Source of the DNA: Cellulosilyticum sp. I15G10I2
GTDB lineage: Bacteria; Bacillota; Clostridia; Lachnospirales; Cellulosilyticaceae
DNA length: 64,000 nt
NCBI RefSeq assembly: GCF_900095725.1
Contig: NZ_FMMP01000011.1
Span: 248,001-312,000, forward strand
Direction of reading: 5' to 3'
Shown one piece after another: positions 32,759 through 42,879 of this stretch; the first letter of the stretch is position 1; each line of letters opens with the position of its first letter. Under the pieces are notes generated by a model, which worked only from the letters and a program-made list of their open reading frames with translations, ran no database searches and was not told where the DNA came from. The position numbers and the translations under genes were made by a program.

Positions 32759-35233
32759 ATGAGTTCACAAAAAAATGTGGAAAAACTTAATCTTAAAATA
32801 GGAAATATGTCCTGCACAAGTTGTGCTGCAAATATTGAAAAAGACCTAAAGAAAAAACAAGGGGTAATAGAGGTAAGTGTTAACTATGCCAATGAAAAAG
32901 CGCATATTGTATTTGATCCTCAGCTTATCCAGGATACAGAATTAATTCAAAAAGTAAAAAATCTTGGATATGAGGTATCTCCTCTGAAGGCAGAAAAAGA
33001 TGAAGTGATTACTCTTAAAATAAAAGGTATGAGCTGTACATCTTGCTCGAATAGAATAGAAAAAACCTTAAATAAGACAGACGGGATTCTTGAGGCAACA
33101 GTTAACTTTGCATCAGAAAAGGCAAGAGTACGCTATTTACCTGCTAAAATAAGAGCTGTAGAAGTACAAAAGAAAATAGATGAACTAGGCTTTGAGGCAG
33201 CCGTAGAGGAAGAAATAAGTAACGAGACAGATGAAGATGAAATCAAGGTACAAAAAGCTAAGAAAACAATGTTGATATCTGCCTTTTTTTCCACACTGAT
33301 TATGGGATTTATGATGGTGGATATGTTTGTTATGATGATACCAGGATATCTGGGGATAACAGCCCTCTTAGGTTTTCCAATTGTATTTGGTACAGGGCTG
33401 CATGTGCATCAGGCAAGCTTTAAGGCTATTAAAAACAAAACGCCTAATATGGATGTGCTAGTAACACTTGGATCGCTCCCCCCTTATTTAATAGGTTTAT
33501 TGGGGTTTTTCTTTCCAGTACAGACTTTTATAGAGATGGCAACTACTATTATGACATTACATTTAGTAGGGAAATATTTAGAAATAAGAGCCAAAGGAAG
33601 AGCTTCACAGGCTATCAAAAAGCTTATTCAAATGGGAGCTAAGACAGCTAAGATATTAATAGATAACGAAGAAGTGGAAGTACCAGTAAAAGAATTACAA
33701 GTGGGTCATGTTATGGTGATTAGACCAGGCGAAAAGGTGCCGACAGATGGTATTGTAATAGAAGGTAGCAGTTTAATTGATGAATCCATGGCAACGGGAG
33801 AATCTATGCCTGTTAAACGTCAAAAAGGAGATAATGTTATTGGAGCAACCCTTAATAAACAAGGGTTGTTAAAAGTAGAAGTTACTAAGATTGGAAATGA
33901 TACTTTTCTCTCACAAGTTATTAAATTGGTTGAAGAGTGTCAAGGATCCAAGGTTCCAATACAAGAATTTGCAGATCGTATAACAGGGTACTTTGTGCCG
34001 GCTATTATTTTGATTACACTCTTTACTTTTATTTCGTTCAACTTATTCCCAGAAATTCATTTAAGTATTATCCGCTGGGGAGCAGGATTTCTACCGTGGA
34101 TTAACCCTAATTTAAGTCCGCTTACTTTGTCTTTTATTACTTCAACAGCAGTTTTAGTTATTTCGTGTCCTTGTGCATTAGGGCTTGGCACACCAACTGC
34201 TTTGATGGTAAGCAGCGGAATTGGTGCAGAAAAAGGGATTCTTATTCGAAATGGAGAGGCTGTTCAAACATTTAAAGATGTAAAAGTAATTGCCTTTGAT
34301 AAAACAGGTACGCTTACAAAAGGCAAGCCAGAAGTTACAGATCTAATAGCATCTGAGGCAGCCTTAAAAGATGAATTGCTTTATTTTGCAGCTACCCTTG
34401 AACATGCATCTGAACATCCTTTAGCGCATGCTATTGTAGAAAAAGCAGTAAATAACAAAACAGTCCTTGGTACTGTAACTGATTTTGAAGCGATTATAGG
34501 AATGGGCGTAAAGGGAAGTATAGATGGTCATGAAATTTTAGTAGGCAACAGAAAACTAATGAGAAATAATCAAGTGGTCTATGATCACTATGAAGAGACG
34601 TTGATTCGGCTAGAAGAAGAAGCGAAGACTGCTATGATGATTGCAAGAGGTAATAAGCTTATGGGAGTTATTGCTGTAGCAGACCCGTTAAAAGAAGATT
34701 CACTACCAGCTATAGCTGAACTTGAGAGTATGGGAATTAAAACCGTGATGATAACGGGGGACAATAAAAGAACTGCTGCTGCTATTGGTAAAACTGTAGG
34801 GATTAGTGAATTTGCTGCAGAAGTTCTGCCAGATGGTAAAGTCGCTGAGATTGTAAGATTGCAAAAGCAATATGGTTTAGTGGCAATGGTAGGAGACGGT
34901 ATTAATGATGCGCCGGCACTTAAACAATCTAATGTAGGGATTGCTATAGGCACGGGTACTGATATTGCTATTGAAGCTGCTGATGTGACTCTTGTAAGAG
35001 GAGAACTGGGGGATATTATTTCTGCCATTAAATTATCTAAGAGTACCTTTAGAAAAATTAAAGAAAACTACTTTTGGGCATGGATTTATAATGCCATTGC
35101 TATCCCAATTGCAATTTTAGGCTTGTTGCATCCGATGATAGGAGCAGGGGCGATGTCACTTAGTTCTCTTAATGTTGTATATAATTCTTTAAGACTTAAG
35201 AAAGTTGATATTGAACCAAACTATAAGAAGTAG
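32759..35233 (+). CDS. copA: Copper-exporting P1B-type ATPase
   Basis: CopA pumps Cu(I) out of the cytoplasm. It has about 824 residues with two N-terminal heavy-metal domains (each with MSCTSC), membrane helices, the actuator motif TGES, the transport motif SCPCALGLGTPTAL, phosphorylation site DKTGT, nucleotide-domain SEHPLA and hinge GDGINDAPAL. The start is the ATG at 32759, eight bases after AAAAGGAG; an in-frame GTG at 32723 lies inside the operator and is rejected. The operator and promoter at 32673-32734 suggest copper induction. No csoR or copZ gene is adjacent. Confidence 0.95.
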   Translation: MSSQKNVEKLNLKIGNMSCTSCAANIEKDLKKKQGVIEVSVNYANEKAHIVFDPQLIQDTELIQKVKNLGYEVSPLKAEKDEVITLKIKGMSCTSCSNRIEKTLNKTDGILEATVNFASEKARVRYLPAKIRAVEVQKKIDELGFEAAVEEEISNETDEDEIKVQKAKKTMLISAFFSTLIMGFMMVDMFVMMIPGYLGITALLGFPIVFGTGLHVHQASFKAIKNKTPNMDVLVTLGSLPPYLIGLLGFFFPVQTFIEMATTIMTLHLVGKYLEIRAKGRASQAIKKLIQMGAKTAKILIDNEEVEVPVKELQVGHVMVIRPGEKVPTDGIVIEGSSLIDESMATGESMPVKRQKGDNVIGATLNKQGLLKVEVTKIGNDTFLSQVIKLVEECQGSKVPIQEFADRITGYFVPAIILITLFTFISFNLFPEIHLSIIRWGAGFLPWINPNLSPLTLSFITSTAVLVISCPCALGLGTPTALMVSSGIGAEKGILIRNGEAVQTFKDVKVIAFDKTGTLTKGKPEVTDLIASEAALKDELLYFAATLEHASEHPLAHAIVEKAVNNKTVLGTVTDFEAIIGMGVKGSIDGHEILVGNRKLMRNNQVVYDHYEETLIRLEEEAKTAMMIARGNKLMGVIAVADPLKEDSLPAIAELESMGIKTVMITGDNKRTAAAIGKTVGISEFAAEVLPDGKVAEIVRLQKQYGLVAMVGDGINDAPALKQSNVGIAIGTGTDIAIEAADVTLVRGELGDIISAIKLSKSTFRKIKENYFWAWIYNAIAIPIAILGLLHPMIGAGAMSLSSLNVVYNSLRLKKVDIEPNYKK

Positions 35234-35250
35234 TGGGTTATAAAATAACG

Positions 35251-35289
35251 AAGAGGATGTCAAAACAAACGTTTGAGCGTCCTCTTTTT
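35251..35289 (+). terminator. Terminator of copA
   Basis: AAGAGGA (35251-35257) pairs with TCCTCTT, with an inner TCAAA/TTTGA helix, followed by T residues. Confidence 0.82.
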
Positions 35290-35391
35290 GTGTTATTATT
35301 TTTTAAATATCTAACTTGTAAAATGTAAGAGCACATGCCTATAATAATAAATAGACATGTGTTTTATATAAAATAGGAAGAGAGGGGTACT

Positions 35392-36495
35392 ATGGGGAAT
35401 ATCTGTATCTTATTACAATGCATATTGAGTTTTCATATCTTCTATAGTGCACTTACAGCAGAGAGGATGGCTTTTGGAATTGTTGGAAGTATAATAGTAC
35501 ACCTTATTATTTACTTAGTCAATCATCTGTGTCGTTCAAAAAAAATGAGTGCCTCTCTTTACATAATAGATATTATACTGTTAATTTTAATGGCTTATAG
35601 CGTTAATGAACACTTTGGATTATTAGCAGCATCTATAAATGTAGAATTTATAGCCCGCTATAAGTATAGAATGATAAGTAATTTTATACTACCAGGATAT
35701 CTTTTTATAACAAACGGCATATGGCTAAGAGAACAATGGCTCCTATTTGTTCTACTCATATTCTTTTTAAGTATGTTATTTAAATATGAAGAAAAAATAA
35801 AAAGTATAAAAAGAAACAACGAAGACCTCAGAGATAAACTTTATCATGCCAATATAAAATTAGAGTCTATTCAAAAAGAGGCAAGTCACATTGAAGAAGC
35901 GGCCAAATTACAGGAACGTAATATTTTAGTGCAAAAGCTGCATGATAAAATAGGACATACTTTAGCCGCTAATATTATGCAGTTAGAAGCCGTTAAAATC
36001 ATACTTCAGAGTAATATCGAAGAAGCTGGTAAGATGCTTGCATTAACAATAGAAAACCTTAGAAACGGCATGGATGATATTAGACATACTTTAAAAGATA
36101 TTAAGCCGGAGTGTTCAGAGGTAGGGCTTAATCAGATTAGATATATTTTGGAAGATTTACAAAATACCCATGGTATTGAAACAGAATTTTTATTTGAAGG
36201 AGACGTAGGAGCAATAAGTCTTAGTATATGGCATGTTACACTTCAAAATCTAAAAGAAACAATTACAAATCTTCTTAAGTATTCAAAAGCCGATCGCTTT
36301 ACCGTAAGAATAGAGGTTTTTCATAAGATCATTAAAATTCAATTTAAAGATAATGGTACGGCTATAGAGCAGTACGAAAATGGTCTGGGACTAATGGGGA
36401 TAGAAGAAAGAACTCAAAGCATTAATGGCAGGTTGGTAATTAACACAAATAGTGGCTTTGAAACCTTAATGATTCTAAAGAGGGAGGATATATGA
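35392..36495 (+). CDS. Sensor histidine kinase (NarL-partner type)
   Basis: This is a membrane sensor kinase of 367 residues. The first 130 residues contain several hydrophobic helices with short loops, so the signal is probably sensed in or near the membrane. A coiled coil leads to the HisKA_3 site (QKLHDKIGHTLAANIMQLE, with the phosphorylated His) and a GHKL ATPase domain with KETITNLLKYS (N box) and GLGLMGIEER. It overlaps the response regulator by four bases. The ribosome site GAGAGGGG precedes the ATG. The stimulus is unknown. Confidence 0.88.
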   Translation: MGNICILLQCILSFHIFYSALTAERMAFGIVGSIIVHLIIYLVNHLCRSKKMSASLYIIDIILLILMAYSVNEHFGLLAASINVEFIARYKYRMISNFILPGYLFITNGIWLREQWLLFVLLIFFLSMLFKYEEKIKSIKRNNEDLRDKLYHANIKLESIQKEASHIEEAAKLQERNILVQKLHDKIGHTLAANIMQLEAVKIILQSNIEEAGKMLALTIENLRNGMDDIRHTLKDIKPECSEVGLNQIRYILEDLQNTHGIETEFLFEGDVGAISLSIWHVTLQNLKETITNLLKYSKADRFTVRIEVFHKIIKIQFKDNGTAIEQYENGLGLMGIEERTQSINGRLVINTNSGFETLMILKREDI

Positions 36496-37118
36496 TTAGA
36501 TTACTAATAGCAGATGATGATATTTTAATAAGAGAAAGTCTTAGGATTATCATCGGAACAGATGCAGATATAGAAGTCATAGGAACTGTGCAAAATGGAA
36601 AAGAATGTATTGATTATATTAAAGAAAAGCAAATAGATATTATTTTGTTGGATGTAAGAATGCCTATTATGGATGGCATAGAAGTTTTGAAGTATCTTGA
36701 AATCCATAAATTACGGCAAACAGGTTTGAAGATTTTAGTTTTAACTACATTTGATGAAGATGAGCATATTAGAGCGGCTATAGCTAATGGCGCTTCAGGT
36801 TTTTTACTTAAAAACAGCACGCCTGATAAAATTATTGCGGCTATTAAATCAGTTGCACTTGGAAATGGAGCTTTTGAAACAGAAGTTATCAATAGGCTTA
36901 ACACCTTAAAGAGCAATAAGCATATAGAGAGTTATGGGCTTTCAAATAGAGAGCTGGAGATTGTAGATCAGATTGCAAAAGGCCTTTCAAATAAGGAAAT
37001 TGCATGTAAGCTCTTTATATCAGAGGGCACAGTTAAAAATTATATTACTTCGATTTTAAGCAAAATGAACCTTAAGCATCGTACGCAGATAGCCATAGCT
37101 TATTTAAATAATATGTAG
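36492..37118 (+). CDS. LuxR/NarL-type response regulator
   Basis: This 208-residue regulator has a receiver domain with acidic pocket IADDD, phospho-acceptor Asp in IILLDVRMPIMDG and conserved Lys in LLKNSTPDK. A C-terminal LuxR-type helix-turn-helix follows: LSNRELEIVDQIAKGLSNKEI, then FISEGTVKNYI. It is translationally coupled to its kinase. The next genes are chemoreceptors and an adjacent one is copA, but no direct evidence connects it to these. Its targets may be elsewhere in the genome. Confidence 0.93.
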   Translation: MIRLLIADDDILIRESLRIIIGTDADIEVIGTVQNGKECIDYIKEKQIDIILLDVRMPIMDGIEVLKYLEIHKLRQTGLKILVLTTFDEDEHIRAAIANGASGFLLKNSTPDKIIAAIKSVALGNGAFETEVINRLNTLKSNKHIESYGLSNRELEIVDQIAKGLSNKEIACKLFISEGTVKNYITSILSKMNLKHRTQIAIAYLNNM

Positions 37119-37285
37119 GATCAAAAAAGCAGAGATATTTTTATCCAAACTCTTTAATAAAACTTTCGTTTTTTGTTGTTTTATGATATATTTTATATTA
37201 TAAATAAAGATAATGTTGACATATAGGTCATAATATAAGTACACATTTATAATAATATAAAAATTTATTAGAGGGTAGGAAAGAT

Positions 37286-38995
37286 ATGAAAAAAATTTTT
37301 AAGATAACGCACACAAAGCTCATTAGAAAATACCAAATTAGTTTGCTGATAAGCGGATTAATATTTGCTGGTGTTATTTTAGTTGTAGGTCAAAAGATGA
37401 ATGATGTGCAAAGAAAAATTGAACGCTTAACAGAAGAAGACCTTAAAGTGCAAAAAATGAGTGAGTTACAACAAAAATACTTAGAAGCAGATGTTATTGT
37501 TGCAGAGTTTCTTTCTTTTGGAAAAGTTGAAACAATTGAAACGTATAATCAACTAATAGATGAGATTAAGGTTATGCAAGATGATTTAATAAATGGTGAG
37601 GCAGATGCAGACATTAGAAATCAGTTGCAATTAACTCAAAATAGGATGGATATACTAAAAGAAACCTTTGAGAAAAAAATTGTTTATGGGGTTAGCAGAA
37701 ACTTAAGAAGCATGTTCATACCCGCAAGACAAGAATATGTAGGTCTTAATACTGAAGTGATTAGTATTTACAATAAAATTATTGAGCGGTTTAATGAAGG
37801 TAAAGCAAATGCAAATACTGACTTGTATACGATTCTAAGACAGACAAGCCTGATTGTTGTTATCCTTATTTTAGGGGCTATCATTATTGCATTTATATGG
37901 ATTTATATATTAACTTCAAAAGTCAGCAATCAGTTAAAGAGACTGGTACAAGTTAATCAAGAGATTTCACATAAGAACCTTAGTGTAGATAAAATACATA
38001 TTAAGACGAAAGATGAAATTGGACTACTCTCAGAGTCAGTCAATACAATGTTAGATACATTAAAGATGATTGTAGGTGAGATGACTCAAGTATCAGTTGA
38101 ACTAAATAGTAAAGGGGAAACACTAAGTCAGTCAACCAATCAAGCGAAAAATAACAGCAATGAAATTAATGAGACAATGGTACAACTAGCAAGTGCAGTG
38201 AGTGAACAGGCTGAAGATTTAAATAAGATACTAAGTAATATTGAAATTTTAACAACACAAATTATGGAGGCAAATAGTCAAAGCCGAGATTTAACAAGAG
38301 CATCAGGAGAACTGCATAAGATCTCAAATCGTGGCAATGAAAGTATGGGTAGTTCAATTCGAATTATGAATAATATTCAAAGCATTGTGCATGACTCTGT
38401 ACAAAAGATAAAAAAATTAGAAGAACATTCTAACGGCATTTCTTCACTAACTGATGTGATTAGTAATATATCAGAGCAGACTAATTTACTTGCGCTTAAT
38501 GCATCTATTGAGGCAGCAAGAGCCGGAGAAGCGGGAAGAGGTTTTGCAGTTGTTGCCGATGAAATAAGGAAGCTTGCTTACCAAGTAAGTAACTCCGTTC
38601 TGGATATAGAACAGATTACAAAAGCTATTCAAAATGAAACCAAAGTAGTTGCTACTTCGCTTAATGACAGCTATAAAGAAGTAGAAGAAGGTACTAAGCA
38701 GATTAAAAGTACAGAAGCGGAATTTATAGAGATTAATAAAGAAGCACATAACATAGAGAGTAAGGCAGTAGCCATTGATAAAAATTTAGATATTATAGAA
38801 GTGAGTGCAAAAAATACGAATGAATCTTTAGAAAGAATATCTGCTATTTCAGAAGAGACATCGGCAAGTATTGAGCAGACATTAGCAGCAATTGTAACGC
38901 AAGATTCTTCATTAGAGGAAATTGCAGAAAACTCAACGCAACTTAAGTCTTTAGCAGGGGAACTAAGTAAAATTATTAATCAATTTAAGCTTTAG
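37286..38995 (+). CDS. Methyl-accepting chemotaxis protein, tandem copy 1
   Basis: This is a chemoreceptor of 569 residues. The first membrane helix ([18 protein letters not shown], about 16-33) is followed by an all-helical extracellular domain of about 150 residues (four-helix-bundle type), a second helix ([21 protein letters not shown]), HAMP and a signalling domain with tip motif [16 protein letters not shown]. From base 37944 to the stop it is identical to the neighbouring gene at 39279; the sensor half differs. The ribosome site (GAGGGTAGG) and promoter region are also similar in the two copies. It ends at a hairpin nearly the same as that of copy 2. Confidence 0.93.
   Translation: MKKIFKITHTKLIRKYQISLLISGLIFAGVILVVGQKMNDVQRKIERLTEEDLKVQKMSELQQKYLEADVIVAEFLSFGKVETIETYNQLIDEIKVMQDDLINGEADADIRNQLQLTQNRMDILKETFEKKIVYGVSRNLRSMFIPARQEYVGLNTEVISIYNKIIERFNEGKANANTDLYTILRQTSLIVVILILGAIIIAFIWIYILTSKVSNQLKRLVQVNQEISHKNLSVDKIHIKTKDEIGLLSESVNTMLDTLKMIVGEMTQVSVELNSKGETLSQSTNQAKNNSNEINETMVQLASAVSEQAEDLNKILSNIEILTTQIMEANSQSRDLTRASGELHKISNRGNESMGSSIRIMNNIQSIVHDSVQKIKKLEEHSNGISSLTDVISNISEQTNLLALNASIEAARAGEAGRGFAVVADEIRKLAYQVSNSVLDIEQITKAIQNETKVVATSLNDSYKEVEEGTKQIKSTEAEFIEINKEAHNIESKAVAIDKNLDIIEVSAKNTNESLERISAISEETSASIEQTLAAIVTQDSSLEEIAENSTQLKSLAGELSKIINQFKL
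37944..38995 (+). repeat. Direct repeat, copy 1 (chemoreceptor signalling half)
   Basis: This 1052-base segment is identical, base for base on reading, to 39937-40988. One difference lies just upstream (C at 37943, T at 39936), and further differences increase toward the 5' end. It covers the HAMP and signalling domains. Confidence 0.9.
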
Positions 38996-39002
38996 ACGAT
39001 AT

Positions 39003-39047
39003 AAAAACACTTTAACTTTTATCGGAAATAAGTTAAAGTGTTTTTTT
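39003..39047 (+). terminator. Terminator of chemoreceptor copy 1
   Basis: AAAACACTTTAACTT (39004-39018) and AAGTTAAAGTGTTTT (39030-39044) form a perfect 15-bp stem with a T-run. Confidence 0.9.
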
Positions 39048-39278
39048 GTATATATACATTTTGGATAAGTGATATTAGTCTGGGCCTTTAAAGTAATTAA
39101 TTTATACCAAAAAAAATTTTAGAGACATTTTTGCACAAACTCTTTAATAAAAACTTTCATTTTTTGTTGTTTTATGATATATTTTATAGTATAAATGAAA
39201 CTAATGGTGATTGATAAGCAATAATGATAAGTACATATTTATAGTGTGATAAAAATTTATTTGAGAGTAGGGGAAAAT

Positions 39279-40988
39279 ATGAAAAAAATTTTTATGCCCA
39301 AACATACGAAGTTAATTAGAAAATATCAGATTAGTTTGCTAATATGTGGATTAATATTTGCAGGGGTTATTATAGTTGTAAATCAAAAGATGAATGATGT
39401 CAGAAGCAAAATTGAAATTTTAACAGAAAAAGATATGAAAGTACAAAAAATGAATGAGCTGCAGAAAAAATATTTAGAAGCAGATATTATTGTAGCAGAA
39501 TTTCTTTCTTATGGAAAAGTTGAAACTATTGAGATTTATAATAAACTGGTAGATGAAATTAAAGATATGCAGAATGATTTAATAGAGAGTGTGCCTGATG
39601 GTACTATTAAAATTCAGCTTAATCTAACACAAGCAAGAATGGATGTGTTAAAACAGATTTTTGAGGAAAAAATTGTATATGGTGTTAGTCGAAATTTAAA
39701 GACTACGTTCATACCCGCAAGACAAGAATATGTAGGGTTAAACTCTGAAGTGATAAGTATTTACAATAAAATTATTGAACAGTTTAATGAAGATAAAGCA
39801 AATGCAAATACTGATTTGTATACGATTCTAAGGCAGACAAGCCTGATTGTTGTTATCCTTATTTTAGGGGCTATCATTATTGCATTTATATGGATTTATA
39901 TATTAACTTCAAAAGTCAGCAATCAGTTAAAGAGATTGGTACAAGTTAATCAAGAGATTTCACATAAGAACCTTAGTGTAGATAAAATACATATTAAGAC
40001 GAAAGATGAAATTGGACTACTCTCAGAGTCAGTCAATACAATGTTAGATACATTAAAGATGATTGTAGGTGAGATGACTCAAGTATCAGTTGAACTAAAT
40101 AGTAAAGGGGAAACACTAAGTCAGTCAACCAATCAAGCGAAAAATAACAGCAATGAAATTAATGAGACAATGGTACAACTAGCAAGTGCAGTGAGTGAAC
40201 AGGCTGAAGATTTAAATAAGATACTAAGTAATATTGAAATTTTAACAACACAAATTATGGAGGCAAATAGTCAAAGCCGAGATTTAACAAGAGCATCAGG
40301 AGAACTGCATAAGATCTCAAATCGTGGCAATGAAAGTATGGGTAGTTCAATTCGAATTATGAATAATATTCAAAGCATTGTGCATGACTCTGTACAAAAG
40401 ATAAAAAAATTAGAAGAACATTCTAACGGCATTTCTTCACTAACTGATGTGATTAGTAATATATCAGAGCAGACTAATTTACTTGCGCTTAATGCATCTA
40501 TTGAGGCAGCAAGAGCCGGAGAAGCGGGAAGAGGTTTTGCAGTTGTTGCCGATGAAATAAGGAAGCTTGCTTACCAAGTAAGTAACTCCGTTCTGGATAT
40601 AGAACAGATTACAAAAGCTATTCAAAATGAAACCAAAGTAGTTGCTACTTCGCTTAATGACAGCTATAAAGAAGTAGAAGAAGGTACTAAGCAGATTAAA
40701 AGTACAGAAGCGGAATTTATAGAGATTAATAAAGAAGCACATAACATAGAGAGTAAGGCAGTAGCCATTGATAAAAATTTAGATATTATAGAAGTGAGTG
40801 CAAAAAATACGAATGAATCTTTAGAAAGAATATCTGCTATTTCAGAAGAGACATCGGCAAGTATTGAGCAGACATTAGCAGCAATTGTAACGCAAGATTC
40901 TTCATTAGAGGAAATTGCAGAAAACTCAACGCAACTTAAGTCTTTAGCAGGGGAACTAAGTAAAATTATTAATCAATTTAAGCTTTAG
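39279..40988 (+). CDS. Methyl-accepting chemotaxis protein, tandem copy 2
   Basis: This chemoreceptor has the same length (569 residues) and plan as the gene at 37286: a membrane helix, a helical extracellular sensor, a second helix, HAMP and a signalling domain. The sensor domain differs from copy 1 at many positions (for example [10 protein letters not shown] in place of ITHTKLIRK near the start), while the second half is identical. The start is the ATG at 39279, matching copy 1; an in-frame GTG at 39246 has no ribosome site. Different sensors on a common signalling module suggest detection of related but different ligands. Confidence 0.93.
   Translation: MKKIFMPKHTKLIRKYQISLLICGLIFAGVIIVVNQKMNDVRSKIEILTEKDMKVQKMNELQKKYLEADIIVAEFLSYGKVETIEIYNKLVDEIKDMQNDLIESVPDGTIKIQLNLTQARMDVLKQIFEEKIVYGVSRNLKTTFIPARQEYVGLNSEVISIYNKIIEQFNEDKANANTDLYTILRQTSLIVVILILGAIIIAFIWIYILTSKVSNQLKRLVQVNQEISHKNLSVDKIHIKTKDEIGLLSESVNTMLDTLKMIVGEMTQVSVELNSKGETLSQSTNQAKNNSNEINETMVQLASAVSEQAEDLNKILSNIEILTTQIMEANSQSRDLTRASGELHKISNRGNESMGSSIRIMNNIQSIVHDSVQKIKKLEEHSNGISSLTDVISNISEQTNLLALNASIEAARAGEAGRGFAVVADEIRKLAYQVSNSVLDIEQITKAIQNETKVVATSLNDSYKEVEEGTKQIKSTEAEFIEINKEAHNIESKAVAIDKNLDIIEVSAKNTNESLERISAISEETSASIEQTLAAIVTQDSSLEEIAENSTQLKSLAGELSKIINQFKL
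39937..40988 (+). repeat. Direct repeat, copy 2 (chemoreceptor signalling half)
   Basis: This is the second copy of the 1052-base segment at 37944-38995, in the same orientation and 1993 bases apart. Confidence 0.9.
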
Positions 40989-40994
40989 GCAATA

Positions 40995-41040
40995 AAAAAC
41001 ACTTTAACTTTTATCAGAAATAAGTTAAAGTGTTTTTTTT
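40995..41040. terminator. Terminator of chemoreceptor copy 2
   Basis: The same 15-bp stem as at 39003, with one loop change, and a longer T-run. It lies between convergent genes and has A and T runs on both sides. Confidence 0.9.
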
Positions 41041-41062
41041 GTATAAATAAATCTTGAAGAGC

Positions 41063-41686
41063 TTATAGGAGTTTTAGTATGGCTAAGACAATAAGTACAG
41101 CACCACTCATCCAAGACAAATCGATATTTAATTTTTGGGCGAATTTTCTTCCAAGAATGCCGCCTATTAGGAGTGATATGGCATTAAACACCAATGAGAA
41201 GATAGTAATTTCGTAAAAATGAAAAGTATCGAGACCAGCACCAAGTCCCACAACTAAACTGTCTAAGGATAGAGCAATTCCTAGATAAAGAGCTTCTTTC
41301 ATACTGAGGATTTTGGAATGGTCAATATCAGCGAGAATAGAATCAGCATAAACATTAAGTATAAGTTTAAAATCGAAAAGAGTAAACTCAATATGGTCGG
41401 ACGACAGCGCTTTTTTACAGAGAAAGTTTTTTAAGACACCCTCAAATAATCTGCTTATACCTAAAAGAAAGAGAATGCCAAAGCATATGCCCAGGGTTAT
41501 GTTAGCAGGTAGAATGATTTTAATCAGTGATCCTAAAGAGAGAGAAATGATTAAAAACAAGGTGGAAATACAAGTTATGACTGTACCTGATAAAAAGGGA
41601 ATTTTAATTTTACTTGTGCCATATGCAAAACTTGCTATAAAGGCATCTATACATAAAGAAACAACTAACAAAATGGATTCTAACAT
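41063..41686 (-). CDS. ytaF: YtaF-type sporulation membrane protein (MntP superfamily)
   Basis: This integral membrane protein of 207 residues has about six helices. Two related halves carry acidic residues within helices: LCIDAFIASFAYG at the start and LSLDSLVVGLGAG near residue 140, the pattern of MntP/YtaF proteins. The length and linker match YtaF, a sporulation-associated protein, better than the manganese exporter MntP, but export of a metal ion cannot be excluded. AGAGGA precedes the ATG. No manganese riboswitch is visible upstream. Confidence 0.78.
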   Translation of the reverse strand: MLESILLVVSLCIDAFIASFAYGTSKIKIPFLSGTVITCISTLFLIISLSLGSLIKIILPANITLGICFGILFLLGISRLFEGVLKNFLCKKALSSDHIEFTLFDFKLILNVYADSILADIDHSKILSMKEALYLGIALSLDSLVVGLGAGLDTFHFYEITIFSLVFNAISLLIGGILGRKFAQKLNIDLSWMSGAVLIVLAILKLL

Positions 41687-41817
41687 GATAAGGTCCTCTT
41701 AAAAATTTAGGTCTATATCATATTATGGTAATAAATGTAAAAAGTAAACTTGTATTAATAAAAATCAGTGGAAGATGACTTTTAATAACTGTTAGAATAA
41801 ATTGAGTGATAGGAAAT

Positions 41818-41858
41818 ATGACCTTAGTCATGGTCAGGAGATGACCTTTGATACTAAA
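41818..41858. promoter_or_regulatory. Inverted repeats upstream of the ABC-2 exporter
   Basis: Two dyads lie close together: ATGAC-CTTA-GTCAT (41818-41831) and GGTCA-GGAGA-TGACC (41832-41846), flanked by TTAGT and ACTAA. Drug exporters of this class are often controlled by a repressor or MerR-type activator at such a site. No regulator gene is adjacent. Confidence 0.35.
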
Positions 41859-41933
41859 AGGGAGAGTGGATCATGACATATAATAAGCGTATAAATAGTT
41901 AATAAATAGGTGTATATAAGAAGGGGGAGACTC

Positions 41934-42869
41934 ATGAAGGTTGTAGCAGTTAACAATATCTATAAGAGTTTTGGGGATAACATAGCGCTTAATAATCTAT
42001 CTCTTGGGATAGAGGAGGGAGAAATATTTGGGTTATTAGGTCCTAATGGCGCAGGCAAGAGTACAACGATTAATATACTAAGCGGTCTTTTAAACCAAGA
42101 TAAGGGAGACATTAGTATATTTAATAAAAATATTAGGATGCATCTCAATGAGATTAAACAAAATATGGGGGTTGTACCTCAGGATCTAGCGATTTTTGAA
42201 GAACTTACGGCCTATGAGAATATTAGCTTTTTTGCCAGCCTATATGGTATACAGGCAAAAGAAAGAAACAAAAAGACTATAGAGGCCCTGGCTTTTGTAG
42301 GACTTGAAGAAAAGGCAAAGGAGAAAGTTAAATCTTTCTCAGGAGGAATGAAAAGAAGACTTAATATTGCTTGTGGCATAGCGCATAAGCCAAGGCTTAT
42401 TATTATGGATGAACCTACTATAGGGATTGATCCTCAGTCAAGAAATCATATTTTAAACTCTATTAAAGTACTTAATCAAAAAGGTGCATCTATTATTTAT
42501 ACAACGCACTATATGGAAGAGGCGGAAGCATTATGTGACAGGATGGCTATTATAGATAAAGGCTGTGTTATTGCATCAGGAACAGCTGAGTCATTAAGAG
42601 ATATCATAAGTGATAAAAATACTGTGTTTATTGGGTTAAGAGATATTAGTAAAGTAGATGAGAGCATTTTGCTAAATATTAAGGGCGTAGAAGATATTTA
42701 TTTTAAAGATGGTGTATTACAAGTTGTTTCTAAAAAGGAAGTTATTTGTTTAGATAAAGTTATTGCTTATCTAGCAGAAGCTGGAGCTTCTATTATGGAT
42801 GTAAAGACTAAGTCACCAAATCTAGAAGATGTATTTCTAAATCTTACTGGAAGAAGTTTAAGGGATTAG
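41934..42869 (+). CDS. ABC-2 type exporter ATP-binding protein
   Basis: This is the ATPase of an exporter of the DrrA/CcmA class. It has about 311 residues: Walker A GPNGAGKSTTI near residue 38, Q-loop VVPQDLAIFEEL, signature SFSGGMKRRL, Walker B LIIMDEPTIGIDPQ and switch His in TTHYMEEAE. A C-terminal regulatory domain of about 90 residues follows. The start is the ATG at 41934 after AAGGGGGA; an in-frame GTG at 41910 is upstream of the site. It is followed by two ABC-2 permeases. The exported compound is unknown; a drug, peptide or lipid is possible. Confidence 0.9.
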   Translation: MKVVAVNNIYKSFGDNIALNNLSLGIEEGEIFGLLGPNGAGKSTTINILSGLLNQDKGDISIFNKNIRMHLNEIKQNMGVVPQDLAIFEELTAYENISFFASLYGIQAKERNKKTIEALAFVGLEEKAKEKVKSFSGGMKRRLNIACGIAHKPRLIIMDEPTIGIDPQSRNHILNSIKVLNQKGASIIYTTHYMEEAEALCDRMAIIDKGCVIASGTAESLRDIISDKNTVFIGLRDISKVDESILLNIKGVEDIYFKDGVLQVVSKKEVICLDKVIAYLAEAGASIMDVKTKSPNLEDVFLNLTGRSLRD

Positions 42870-42879
42870 GAGGGGTAGT

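Noticed and set aside
38486-38749. Antisense open frame within chemoreceptor copy 1, repeated exactly at 40479-40742
   Set aside because: It is the shadow of the identical signalling domains; repetition reflects the DNA repeat, and there is no ribosome site.
41687-41817. Manganese riboswitch for the YtaF/MntP-like gene
   Set aside because: The leader lacks the conserved yybP-ykoY elements and is only AT-rich sequence.
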